A stretch of 44,783 nucleotides of DNA, from assembly GCA_934636655.1 (NCBI GenBank), contig CAKUAS010000016.1:1-44783 (forward strand), written 5' to 3'. Shown piece by piece: positions 7,919-15,817 of this stretch. The stretch's first letter is position 1. Each line of letters begins with the position of its first letter. The notes under the pieces were generated by a model. That model was given only the letters and a program-made list of their open reading frames with translations, was not told the DNA's origin and made no database searches. The DNA comes from an uncultured Oscillospiraceae bacterium. Its GTDB lineage: Bacteria > Bacillota > Clostridia > Oscillospirales > Oscillospiraceae. The translations under genes were made by a program, and so were the position numbers.

Positions 7919-9373
7919 ATGAAGCTTTATAACTCTGCAAGCAGAAAAAAAGAGGACTTTGTCCCCAATCACCCCGACATAGTCAAGATGTACACCTGCG
8001 GCCCCACGGTGTATCACTTTGCGCATATAGGTAACTTGCGCTCATATATCATGGAGGATGTGCTGGAGAAGTACCTGCGCTATGCCGGATATAACGTCAA
8101 GCGCGTCATGAATATCACCGACGTCGGCCACCTCACAAGCGATGCCGATGAGGGTGAGGATAAGATGCTCAAGGGTGCAAAGCGCGAGCACAAGTCCGTC
8201 ATGGAGATCGCGAAGTTCTACACCGATGCGTTCTTCTCCGACTGCGCAAAGCTCAACATCAAGACCCCTGATGTAGTCGAGCCCGCGACCAACTGTATCG
8301 ACGAGTATATCAAGATAATCACCAGGCTCATGGATACCGGCTACGCCTACTTTGCCGGCGGCAACGTGTATTTTGATACCTCCAAGCTCGAGCGCTATTA
8401 CATCTTCAACGACTTCAACGCCGACGATCTTGACGTAGGCGTGCGCGAGGGCGTCGAGGCGGACGAGAATAAGCGCAACAAGAACGACTTCGTCCTGTGG
8501 TTTACCAAGTCCAAGTTCGAGGATCAGGCCCTCAAGTGGGACTCCCCCTGGGGTGTGGGCTACCCGGGCTGGCATATCGAGTGCTCGGGCATATCCATGA
8601 AGCACCTCGGCGAGGATCTCGACATCCACTGCGGCGGCATCGACAACGCGTTCCCTCACCACACCAACGAGATCGCGCAGTCAGAGTCCTACCTCGGCCA
8701 CAAATGGTGCAACTACTGGATGCACGTTATGCACCTGAACACAAATTCCGGAAAGATGAGCAAAAGTAAGGGCGAATTCCTCACCGTTTCGCTGCTCGAG
8801 GAAAAGGGCTATGACCCCCTTGCTTACCGCCTGTTCTGCCTGCAGAGCCACTATCGCAAGTCGCTCGTGTTCAGCTGGGAAAACCTCGATAACGCACAGG
8901 GCACTTACAATAAGCTCATAAACCGTATCGCGGCGCTCAAGCCCGCGGGCGAAGCAGTCGACGAAGACGCTGTCGCGGCGCTCAAGTCAAAGTTCACAGC
9001 GGCTTTGGATAACGACCTGAATACCTCTCTTGCCGTTACCGCGCTGTACGATGTGCTCAAATATGACACCAATGATGACACAAAGCTCGCAGTCATCGCG
9101 GACTTTGACCGCGTTCTGAGCCTCAGCCTCATTGAAAAGGCCGCCGCAAGGCGCGCCGAGCTCAAAAAGCAGGCCGTTTCCGGTTCAGGCGAGTTCACCG
9201 TCATCTCTGAATCCGGCGAACAGAATGCCGAGATCGAGGCGCTGCTTAAAGCACGCGCCGACGCGAAGAAGGGCAAAAACTTTGCTGAGGCCGACCGTAT
9301 TCGCGGCGAGCTCAAGGCTCAGGGAATCGAAGTCACCGATATCCCCAACGGCGCAAAGTGGAAAAGAATTTGA
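7919..9373 (+). CDS. cysS: Cysteinyl-tRNA synthetase
   Basis: This 484-residue class I aminoacyl-tRNA synthetase charges tRNA-Cys. It has the zinc ligand region CGPTVYHFAHIGNLR containing the HIGH-like HIGN, the zinc-site cysteine and histidines in WHIECSGISMKHLG and HCGGIDNAFPHH, and the KMSKS loop (GKMSKSKG). A DALR-type helical tail ends in DIPNGAKWKR. The gene follows an AAGGAG ribosome site and is the last of the co-directional run, closed by a strong terminator. Confidence 0.97.
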   Translation: MKLYNSASRKKEDFVPNHPDIVKMYTCGPTVYHFAHIGNLRSYIMEDVLEKYLRYAGYNVKRVMNITDVGHLTSDADEGEDKMLKGAKREHKSVMEIAKFYTDAFFSDCAKLNIKTPDVVEPATNCIDEYIKIITRLMDTGYAYFAGGNVYFDTSKLERYYIFNDFNADDLDVGVREGVEADENKRNKNDFVLWFTKSKFEDQALKWDSPWGVGYPGWHIECSGISMKHLGEDLDIHCGGIDNAFPHHTNEIAQSESYLGHKWCNYWMHVMHLNTNSGKMSKSKGEFLTVSLLEEKGYDPLAYRLFCLQSHYRKSLVFSWENLDNAQGTYNKLINRIAALKPAGEAVDEDAVAALKSKFTAALDNDLNTSLAVTALYDVLKYDTNDDTKLAVIADFDRVLSLSLIEKAAARRAELKKQAVSGSGEFTVISESGEQNAEIEALLKARADAKKGKNFAEADRIRGELKAQGIEVTDIPNGAKWKRI

Positions 9374-9386
9374 TTTGAAAATAAGC

Positions 9387-9427
9387 AGCACCCCCGAAGC
9401 CTAACCGGGCTCCGGGGGTGCTTTTTA
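9387..9427 (+). terminator. Terminator after cysS
   Basis: The arms AGCACCCCCG (9387-9396) and CGGGGGTGCT (9413-9422) are followed by T5. It ends the operon that begins at the response regulator. Confidence 0.9.
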
Positions 9428-9449
9428 TGTGGGTCTTAAACGTAAAAAT

Positions 9450-9483
9450 GCAACTGTCAAAAGGTACACCTTTTGACAGTTGC
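9450..9483. repeat. Dyad-symmetric hairpin, copy 1
   Basis: GCAACTGTCAAAAGGT (9450-9465) and its exact complement (9468-9483) flank a 2-base centre, AC. Flanking A5 and T5 runs would let the hairpin terminate transcription in either direction. The 26-bp core 9454-9479 is the exact reverse complement of copy 2 at 9612-9637; only the centre dinucleotide shows the orientation. Another terminator just upstream makes a simple terminator role redundant. Confidence 0.8.
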
Positions 9484-9611
9484 GTTTTTCTAATGTCATG
9501 ATAGCTGAAAACAGGCAAAATTGCAATACTTTGTATTGAATTTAACCGAAAAAAGCACTGGTTTTATTGAAAAAGACGGTTTTGACTGCTCAAATCATGT
9601 AAATTCGTTGC

Positions 9612-9637
9612 CTGTCAAAAGGTGTACCTTTTGACAG
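9612..9637. repeat. Dyad-symmetric hairpin, copy 2 (inverted relative to copy 1)
   Basis: CTGTCAAAAGGT (9612-9623), centre GT, then its complement (9626-9637). It lies about 15 bp upstream of the ribosome site of the hypothetical gene at 9663, with no T-run, so it looks more like an operator or an element end than a terminator. The 132 bp between the copies is AT-rich and has no convincing ORF. Confidence 0.75.
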
Positions 9638-9662
9638 AGAGCGAAAAAACATCGGGAGGAAA

Positions 9663-10085
9663 ATGATGAATTGCGTGTATTGCGAAAACAAACGAGAGGA
9701 TGTATTTAAAATGCTTGAAATGTCTGTTCCGTTTATATATCAGACCGAGAAATTAGGAACAGTGTACATCGATTCAACAAAGTTCGATAAGTGCACAAGC
9801 GACGAGAAAGAGCTGTATGAAAAATTTAAAAATGAGATGGACAGACTGCATAAGCTTACATTTGCTCTAGAAAAAAGCGATACAGTGGCTTTAGTGGGGG
9901 TTCTAAATGAAATACTTAAAATTAGAGATACAAACAGAAAATGCAAAAACGATCTTCTGAGTAGTTTAACGAACTTAACAAGTGAAGAATTGGATGAGCT
10001 GAAAAAGCAGCATGACGATTACATTGAAGCACTCGACTATCGTGACGGAGCACATTATCGGCACAGCAAAGAGTACTCAATGTGA
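9663..10085 (+). CDS. Hypothetical protein
   Basis: I do not recognise this 140-residue protein. It starts MMNCVYCENK, with a CxxC pair at residues 4 and 7 that could be half of a zinc site. The rest is soluble, Lys/Glu/Asp-rich and mostly helical, with a heptad-like section at about 45-120. A GGGAGGAAA ribosome site precedes the double ATG. Base composition is clearly more AT-rich than in the housekeeping genes upstream, and two inverted hairpins precede it, so acquisition is possible. The LRR/SLH gene starts 43 bp downstream. Confidence 0.6.
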   Translation: MMNCVYCENKREDVFKMLEMSVPFIYQTEKLGTVYIDSTKFDKCTSDEKELYEKFKNEMDRLHKLTFALEKSDTVALVGVLNEILKIRDTNRKCKNDLLSSLTNLTSEELDELKKQHDDYIEALDYRDGAHYRHSKEYSM

Positions 10086-10128
10086 TCGTTTTAAACCAAA
10101 AATAAATTTTAACTATGGGAGGAAAACA

Positions 10129-11760
10129 ATGAAGAAACGAATACTAAGTCTGCTGCTCGTGATGCTGATGGTGGTGTCACTTGTGCCGACCGCAGCGCTG
10201 GCAGAGAACAGTATTGTTGCTTATGAGGTCACCAGTGGCAATATCTACTTTGACAGCAAACATGGGAAAATAACCGATTGTGATGAGTCGGTTACGATAG
10301 CAAACATTCCGTCGGAAATTAGCGGTACTGCGGTGACGAGCATTGGCGGCTCTGCATTCTTCGGTTGCACAAGCCTGACGAGCATAAATGTTGAGGAAGA
10401 CAATGCTTCTTACGGCTCAGATGATGGGGTGCTTTTCAACAAGGAAAAAACAAAATTTATAGCGTATCCAGGCGGGAAAATTGCAAACTCCTATACTATA
10501 CCGAACGGCGTGACGAGTATTGGCGACTGTGCATTCTACCGCTGTACGAGTCTTACGAGTGTCACGATTCCAAATGGAGTAATGAGCATCGGTGACCGTG
10601 CATTCTACCGTTGCACAGGCTTGACGAGCATCACTATACCTGACGAAGTAGTAAGCATTGGTGAAGGAGCATTCGCTGACTGCACAAGCTTGGCAAGCTT
10701 TAATGTATCGGAAGACAACAAATGTTTCAGTTCGGAAGACGGAGTCCTGTTCAATAAAGATAAAACACGCTTAGAGATATACCCTCAGAGCGATAAGAAG
10801 TCTGAGTACACAGTTCCGGACGGTGTTACGAGTATTAACAAGTATGCATTTTGGCAAAATAAGAGCCTTACAATCTTGACTCTTCCGACAAGCATTGCTT
10901 CACTTTATGGAAATGTGTTTGGAGATCTTATATCCCTGAATAAAATTATTTATAAGGGAACATCTGAGCAACTCGGAGAAATAAATATTTGGTTAGAAGA
11001 AACACCCAACTTAGGCATTTTCTATCTAAGCAGACATGCAGACATACACTGCGCGGATAAGATAATCCATCAGCTCAGCGGAGTTGTAGTGCCTCCCACC
11101 TGCACTAGACAGGGCTATACTCATTATGAATGTGAAAATTGCGACTATAATTATGACGATGGGATAAAAGCCGCTTTCGGCCACAACTATGTAGCCGGCG
11201 TCTGCACCCGCTGCGGTGAAAAAGACCCCAACGCAGCAGCGCCGAGCTTCGTTGACGTTCCAAGTACCTCATATTGCTATGATGCAGTCCAGTGGGCGGT
11301 TGCAAACGGCGTTACGGCAGGAACAGATACCACTCACTTCTCGCCGAATGCAGGCTGCACCCGCGCGCAGGTCGTTACCTTCCTGTGGCGCGCGGCAGGT
11401 AAGCCGATAGTCAGCGCGAACGTGAGTTTCACCGACGTTTCGTCTGACGCTTTCTACTACGAGGCTGTCAAATGGGCGGTCGCAAACGGAATAACCGCCG
11501 GTACGGATGCAACTCATTTTTCGCCAAATGCGACTTGCACTCGCGGTCAGGTAGTAACGTTCCTGTACCGCGCGGCAAAGTCACCGAGCGTCAGCACTGT
11601 CAGCAGCTTCTCCGACGTCGCGGCAGGCTCATATTGCTACAATGCGGTAAGCTGGGCAGTTGCAAACGGAATAACTGCCGGCACGGGAGGCAACAGATTC
11701 TCACCCAACGCGACCTGCACCCGCGGCCAGGTAGTCACCTTCCTCTACAGAGCGCAGTGA
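10129..11760 (+). CDS. Secreted BspA-type leucine-rich-repeat protein with three SLH domains
   Basis: This 543-residue surface protein starts at 10129 behind GGGAGGAAAACA; an upstream in-frame ATG at 10012 lies inside the preceding gene and has no ribosome site. It has a signal peptide (about 1-27, ending AALAEN) and LRR_5/BspA repeats (about 40-300) of the form IPNGVTSIGDCAFYRCTSLTS. A cysteine module follows (CTRQGY, CENC, CTRCG). Three S-layer-homology domains occupy about 365-543, each with FxDV..YDAV-WAVANG-TAGT--FSPN--CTR-QVVTFL. SLH domains bind secondary wall polymer, so the protein is displayed on the cell surface; BspA-like repeats usually mediate adhesion. The Cys module recurs in the large Cys-rich protein at 41467. 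Confidence 0.88.
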   Translation: MKKRILSLLLVMLMVVSLVPTAALAENSIVAYEVTSGNIYFDSKHGKITDCDESVTIANIPSEISGTAVTSIGGSAFFGCTSLTSINVEEDNASYGSDDGVLFNKEKTKFIAYPGGKIANSYTIPNGVTSIGDCAFYRCTSLTSVTIPNGVMSIGDRAFYRCTGLTSITIPDEVVSIGEGAFADCTSLASFNVSEDNKCFSSEDGVLFNKDKTRLEIYPQSDKKSEYTVPDGVTSINKYAFWQNKSLTILTLPTSIASLYGNVFGDLISLNKIIYKGTSEQLGEINIWLEETPNLGIFYLSRHADIHCADKIIHQLSGVVVPPTCTRQGYTHYECENCDYNYDDGIKAAFGHNYVAGVCTRCGEKDPNAAAPSFVDVPSTSYCYDAVQWAVANGVTAGTDTTHFSPNAGCTRAQVVTFLWRAAGKPIVSANVSFTDVSSDAFYYEAVKWAVANGITAGTDATHFSPNATCTRGQVVTFLYRAAKSPSVSTVSSFSDVAAGSYCYNAVSWAVANGITAGTGGNRFSPNATCTRGQVVTFLYRAQ

Positions 11761-11786
11761 AGCTAAATACGATATAAAAACATAAA

Positions 11787-11821
11787 CAAAAAGCTCAGGT
11801 CATTTGACCTGAGCTTTTTTA
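11787..11821. terminator. Bidirectional terminator between convergent genes
   Basis: AGCTCAGGTC (11792-11801) and its complement (11806-11815) are flanked by A and T runs. It can serve both the SLH gene and the minus-strand Mrp operon. Confidence 0.85.
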
Positions 11822-11835
11822 TGCTTATTGACTTA

Positions 11836-12264
11836 TCAGTGGCATCCGCAGCTGCCGCCGCATCCACAGTCCTCGCCGTCCTCGTGGCTGTGATCGCCGC
11901 AGCCCGAGCAGCCGGAGCAGCCACCGCCGCCGCAGCCGCCCTCGTCGGAGATGAAGGGGAGCTGGCCGCGCATGAGAAGCTCTGCCGCATCGTCGGAGTT
12001 GCCGCAGAAGCCGGCGAACGCAACAATGCCGTAGGCCGCAAGCGCCGCTCGTGCATGGATGCCGATGTTGCCGACGATGACCGCGTCGACGTGCAGGCTG
12101 TCCATAAGGTCGGCGACAGCCTGATGGCCGGATTCCTTGACCTCGACGAGCTCCTTGGAGAGAATTTCGGTATTGTCATCATTGGTTTTGTAGATGGCGA
12201 ACATCTCGGCGTGACCGAAGTGCTCGAATATCTCATTGTCCTTGTAAGATACTGCGATTATCAT
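11836..12264 (-). CDS. NifX/NifB-type dinitrogenase cofactor family protein with Cys/His-rich tail
   Basis: This 142-residue protein has an N-terminal NifX/NafY-like domain (about 1-105; MIIAVSYKD, EHFGHAEMFAIY, ADLMDSLHVDAVIVGNIGIHARAALAAYGI). This fold binds iron-sulfur or Fe-Mo cofactor precursors. The tail (about 108-142) is Gly/Cys/His-rich (GGCGGGGCSGCSGCG and CGCGGSCGCH) and should bind metal. No nitrogenase genes are present, so a general Fe-S or metal-cluster carrier role is more likely. Its start overlaps the stop of the Mrp ATPase gene by 4 bp (ATGA), which ties it to Fe-S delivery. Confidence 0.85.
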   Translation of the reverse strand: MIIAVSYKDNEIFEHFGHAEMFAIYKTNDDNTEILSKELVEVKESGHQAVADLMDSLHVDAVIVGNIGIHARAALAAYGIVAFAGFCGNSDDAAELLMRGQLPFISDEGGCGGGGCSGCSGCGDHSHEDGEDCGCGGSCGCH

Positions 12265-13091
12265 GCGTTTTCTCCTTTTTCTATAAAGTCAGCCAGCTCG
12301 TCAAGAGCGTCGGCGTTTATGCTTTCAATTTCACCCGCGTCGACCATGGTCGCAACAACGGGATCGATGGGCAGACGCGCAGTGTGCTCGATGCCGTATT
12401 CCTTGGCAACGGCGTCGACCTTGCTCGCGCCGAATATCTCGTGTTCTTTGCCGCAGTCGGGGCATTTGAAGTAGCTCATATTCTCGACGATGCCGAGCAC
12501 GGGAATGTTCATGAGTTTTGCCATGTTCACGGCCTTGGCAACTATCATGGACACCAGCTCCTGCGGAGAGGTGACGATGACGATGCCGTCAATGGGCAGC
12601 GACTGGAAAACGGTCAGGGGAACGTCGCCCGTTCCGGGAGGCATGTCGACAAACATATAATCGACGTTATCCCACAGAACATCACTCCAGAACTGGGTGA
12701 CGACACCGGCGATGACAGGGCCGCGCCACACGACGGGGTCGGTCTCGTTATCGAGGATGAGGTTTACGGACATGATCTGCGTGCCCTTATTTGAGTAGCA
12801 GGGGATGAGCATCTCTTCCGTGCCGCGGGCATGCTCGTGGATGCCGAAGGACTTGGGGATCGACGGGCCTGTTATATCCGCGTCCAGAACGGCAGCCTGA
12901 TAGCCGCGGCTCTGCATTTTGCTTGCCAAAAGACCGGTTACAAGGCTTTTGCCGACGCCGCCCTTGCCGCTTACGACGGCAATGACCTTTTTTACGCTTG
13001 CCGCGGGATTGAGCTTCGCGCTCAGGTCCTGAGTCTCGCGTTCGCCGCAGTTTTCCTGACAGGTCGAACAATCATGTGTACATTCGCTCAT
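12261..13091 (-). CDS. Mrp/NBP35-family Fe-S carrier ATPase
   Basis: This 276-residue P-loop ATPase of the Mrp/ApbC/NBP35 group carries and transfers [4Fe-4S] clusters to target proteins. Visible are a deviant Walker A GKGGVGKS, DADITGPSIP, the family motif DMPPGTGD, and the cluster-binding CPDCG near residue 224. An extra N-terminal cysteine group (CTHDCSTCQENCG) resembles the NBP35 N-terminal cluster. It is followed by the NifX-like gene with a 4-bp overlap. The start has an AGGAG 9 bases upstream. Confidence 0.93.
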   Translation of the reverse strand: MSECTHDCSTCQENCGERETQDLSAKLNPAASVKKVIAVVSGKGGVGKSLVTGLLASKMQSRGYQAAVLDADITGPSIPKSFGIHEHARGTEEMLIPCYSNKGTQIMSVNLILDNETDPVVWRGPVIAGVVTQFWSDVLWDNVDYMFVDMPPGTGDVPLTVFQSLPIDGIVIVTSPQELVSMIVAKAVNMAKLMNIPVLGIVENMSYFKCPDCGKEHEIFGASKVDAVAKEYGIEHTARLPIDPVVATMVDAGEIESINADALDELADFIEKGENA

Positions 13092-13147
13092 TTTAAAATA
13101 CTCCTAATATCAAATGTTATAATGACTACAATGACTACATACTAACA

Positions 13148-13648
13148 CTACTTGACCCTTTTGTCCAGCCGCCGGACAAGATACATTGCCGCAAAACCGG
13201 TGAACACGCCGGTGACGATAGCCGAGGCCAGAAGAATGGGCGCATATAGAAACAGCGAGGTCGTTTTTGTTATGAAAACAGCCGCGCCGAGCTGGCCGAG
13301 ATTGTGCGCAACAGCGCCGAATACGCTCACTACCCACAAAAGCTTTCCCGAAAACGGCCTGAGCGTCAGACACATGACGGCATAGGCCAGAGCACCGCCG
13401 GCGATACTGAATATGAAGGCCGACACGCCGCCGGTGAACACGCTGCCCATGGCAATACGAACAAGCAGGATAAGCCCCGCCTCGCGCCGGCCGAGCATGA
13501 CCATAGCGATGAGCGTGACTATATTCGCAAGGCCGAGCTTCACGCCCGGAACGGGGAGCGGGGCCGGTATTTGTGCCTCAATGACAAAAACGATGAGCGA
13601 GGCGGCTGTGAACATTGCCATGAGCGCAAGCTTTCTTGTCTTAGGCAT
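13148..13648 (-). CDS. Gx transporter family membrane protein
   Basis: This 166-residue protein of the Gx_transp family (historically annotated as heptaprenyl diphosphate synthase component I) has about five transmembrane helices and an ECF S-component-like layout. It begins MPKTRKLALMAMFTAASL and contains the family signature PGVKLGLANIVTLIAM. The start at 13648 lies within the end of the NusG-II gene (8-bp overlap). The earlier in-frame ATG at 13762 would add 38 residues that merely overlap that gene. The family is generally paired with NusG-II proteins, suggesting a joint envelope or redox role, but the substrate is unknown. Confidence 0.82.
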   Translation of the reverse strand: MPKTRKLALMAMFTAASLIVFVIEAQIPAPLPVPGVKLGLANIVTLIAMVMLGRREAGLILLVRIAMGSVFTGGVSAFIFSIAGGALAYAVMCLTLRPFSGKLLWVVSVFGAVAHNLGQLGAAVFITKTTSLFLYAPILLASAIVTGVFTGFAAMYLVRRLDKRVK

Positions 13649-14006
13649 CGATATCGCCCCCTTCAATCTCAATGGTGAGCCTGTGGGGCAGACACACGAT
13701 GGGAACGCCGGACTGACTGACCTTCCCCTGATCCATGCAGATGTGGTCACGGCAGTCGGCATCTGTTACGCTTATCCCGTCGTGCTCTATGTGCAGTTTA
13801 TTATACCCAAACTCCGTTTTGATTTCCATGTCATATGCAACAGCAACGGCATCGAGGTTTATTTTTTCGTAAATTTCGCCGTCAACGCGTATTACGGCTG
13901 TCGTACCCTGCGCACCATTGCTTTTGAGTAGCAGGAAAGCCGCCGCGCATATAATGAGCACTGCGGCGAATATCGCTATCCATGTTTTTGAGCTTTTCAT
14001 ATTCAT
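13641..14006 (-). CDS. NusG domain II-containing membrane-anchored protein
   Basis: This protein of about 121 residues has one N-terminal transmembrane helix (about 8-27) and an extracytoplasmic NusG-II-type beta domain. The domain carries conserved cysteines in DADCRDHICMDQG and VCLPHRLTIEI. Proteins of this kind regularly sit beside Gx transporters; the function is not established. The start is uncertain between ATGs at 14006 and 14000. A longer reading from 14051 can be excluded because it would begin upstream of a consensus minus-strand promoter (14013-14041). With that promoter, the mRNA would start at or within a few bases of the ATG, so it may be leaderless. Confidence 0.8.
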   Translation of the reverse strand: MNMKSSKTWIAIFAAVLIICAAAFLLLKSNGAQGTTAVIRVDGEIYEKINLDAVAVAYDMEIKTEFGYNKLHIEHDGISVTDADCRDHICMDQGKVSQSGVPIVCLPHRLTIEIEGGDIDA

Positions 14007-14012
14007 GAACCT

Positions 14013-14041
14013 ATTGTAAATAAATCCGGCTTGCTTGTCAA
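14013..14041 (-). promoter_or_regulatory. Consensus promoter for the NusG-II/Gx genes
   Basis: Minus strand TTGACA (14041-14036), a 17-bp spacer, then TACAAT (14018-14013). The predicted transcription start falls at about 14006, on the first ATG. Confidence 0.7.
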
Positions 14042-14063
14042 TGCAGTGCAATTATGATATTAT
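14035..14063 (+). promoter_or_regulatory. Divergent promoter for the FHA-SEDS gene, sharing the -35 region
   Basis: Plus strand TTGTCA (14035-14040), a 17-bp spacer, then TATTAT (14058-14063). Its -35 hexamer overlaps that of the minus-strand promoter by five bases, so the two should compete for RNA polymerase. Confidence 0.6.
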
Positions 14064-14095
14064 TTAAATAATAATTGTTCAAAGAGGTGAAACGC

Positions 14096-15817
14096 TTGCC
14101 TGACATGATCGTCACCATAGCTTCATATATATTGCCGCTTTTTGCGATAATCGTCCTCGTTCGCTGCACACGCAGCATGCTCGGCAACAAATCGCAGACC
14201 GAAATATGGGGATACATCCACAAGGACGATGGTGTTGCGCTGATAAACCACTGGGAAAACCTGATCGGACGCTCAAAATCCGCGGATATCTGCCTGCCGT
14301 ATGCCTCGGTAAGCCGAGTGCACGCGGTACTTATCCGCAGTCCCAAGGGCGTTTGGCGCATATTTGACATCTTCTCAAAAGGCGGAGTTTGGGTAAACGG
14401 CGAGAAAGTGCAGGGGATAGGCACGGTCGTCCGTGACGGCGACGTGCTGAACCTTGCGGGAAACAGTGTGCGCTTTCGTGATATAAGCGAAAAACAGCGT
14501 GATGCCATCGAAGCACGAAGAACGCAGAGCTGGAAGCGTGTACATCCTGCGGTGACGCTGTTTTTCCTGACTGTATTTCAGGCAATACTCCTGCTCGAGC
14601 ATCTGTGCACGGCGGAAAGTGAGTTCACTGCCGGAATAATGCTCGGATTTGCACTGCTCGTACTGCTTGAGTGGTTCTGTTATTTTGCAATGCGCAGCAT
14701 ACGCCGAACGGGCTTTGAGGTGGAAACGCTTGCGTTCTTCCTATCTTCTATCGGCCTTTCCGTCATTGCCTCATCCGTTCCTGAAGAGATGTTCAGGCAG
14801 ATGATAATCGTTTTTGCAGGCGTAGTTGCGTTTTTTGCTCTTGGCTGGTGGCTGCGTGATCTTGACAGAACAAAGACCCTGCGTCTGCCGCTTGCCATAC
14901 TGTCGGTGCTCATACTCATGGCGGTTCTGGTCATCGGCAAGGAGGCACACGGTGCAAAGAACTGGATATTCATCGGATCACTGTCGATCCAGCCCTCTGA
15001 GTTTGTAAAGGTCGCGTTTATCTATGTCGGCGCCGCGACGCTCGACAGATTGTTCAGCACAAAAAACCTTATCCTGTTTATTGTGTTTTCGGCGTTGTGC
15101 GTCATATGCCTTGCGTTCAGCAGCGACTTCGGCACGGCGCTCATATTCTTTGTGACCTTCCTCGTCATATCCTTCATGCGCTCGGGTTCGATAGCAACGG
15201 TTGCACTTGCGATAACGGGTGCAGGTATGGCGGGCTTTCTGATGCTAAAAATGAAAGACCATGTCGCACGCAGATTTGCGACCTGGGGACATATCTGGGA
15301 TGCCGAGAATATCTGGGACGGAGGCTATCAGCAGACTCACGCTCTCTCGGCCGGAGCATCCGGCGGCCTGTTCGGTAAGGGAGCGGGCAACGGCTGGCTT
15401 AAGAGCACTTTTGCCGGCAATACCGACACTGTGTTCGGCGTAATGTGTGAGGAGCTTGGGCTCATAATCGCGATATGCGCAGTGCTTGCGATACTTGCGC
15501 TTGCGTTCTTTGCTGTGCGCAACTCCGGTCATGGACGCAGCGCATACTATTCCATAGCCGCCTGCGCAACGGCGAGCATGTTTATGATACAGGTCGTGCT
15601 CAATGTGTTCGGGTCTGTCGATATCCTGCCCTTTACTGGAGTGACGTTCCCGTTTGTGTCGCGCGGCGGCACATCGGTGCTCGCGTGCTGGATGCTACTG
15701 GCGTTTATTAAAGCCGGCGACACACGCAAGGGAGCGAGCTTTGTCGTGCGCCCGCCTGAGGCAAAGACTAAAAAGCAGCAGCGTGAAAGCGCAGAGCCAA
15801 AGGAGGAAACGGCATGA
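14096..15817 (+). CDS. FHA domain fused to a FtsW/RodA/SpoVE (SEDS) glycosyltransferase
   Basis: This protein of about 573 residues starts at TTG 14096, six bases after AGAGGTG; the TTG at 14075 and ATG at 14105 are less well placed. After one N-terminal membrane helix there is an FHA domain (about 50-130) with GRSKSADICLP, SVSRVHA and NGEKV, which binds phosphothreonine. About ten membrane helices of the SEDS family follow, with KNWIFIGSLSIQPSEFVKV and the C-terminal motif FPFVSRGGTS. SEDS proteins polymerise lipid II glycan strands together with a class B PBP, which is encoded next with a 4-bp overlap. The FHA domain implies control by a Ser/Thr kinase, not found in this window. Confidence 0.9.
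   Translation: MPDMIVTIASYILPLFAIIVLVRCTRSMLGNKSQTEIWGYIHKDDGVALINHWENLIGRSKSADICLPYASVSRVHAVLIRSPKGVWRIFDIFSKGGVWVNGEKVQGIGTVVRDGDVLNLAGNSVRFRDISEKQRDAIEARRTQSWKRVHPAVTLFFLTVFQAILLLEHLCTAESEFTAGIMLGFALLVLLEWFCYFAMRSIRRTGFEVETLAFFLSSIGLSVIASSVPEEMFRQMIIVFAGVVAFFALGWWLRDLDRTKTLRLPLAILSVLILMAVLVIGKEAHGAKNWIFIGSLSIQPSEFVKVAFIYVGAATLDRLFSTKNLILFIVFSALCVICLAFSSDFGTALIFFVTFLVISFMRSGSIATVALAITGAGMAGFLMLKMKDHVARRFATWGHIWDAENIWDGGYQQTHALSAGASGGLFGKGAGNGWLKSTFAGNTDTVFGVMCEELGLIIAICAVLAILALAFFAVRNSGHGRSAYYSIAACATASMFMIQVVLNVFGSVDILPFTGVTFPFVSRGGTSVLACWMLLAFIKAGDTRKGASFVVRPPEAKTKKQQRESAEPKEETA

Noticed and set aside
6479..8026. A 515-codon minus-strand frame across rimO, pgsA and the start of cysS
   Set aside because: It crosses three well-identified genes and has no recognisable domain.
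10012..10128. Extended start for the LRR/SLH protein at 10012
   Set aside because: It overlaps the preceding gene, lacks a ribosome site and would bury the signal peptide.
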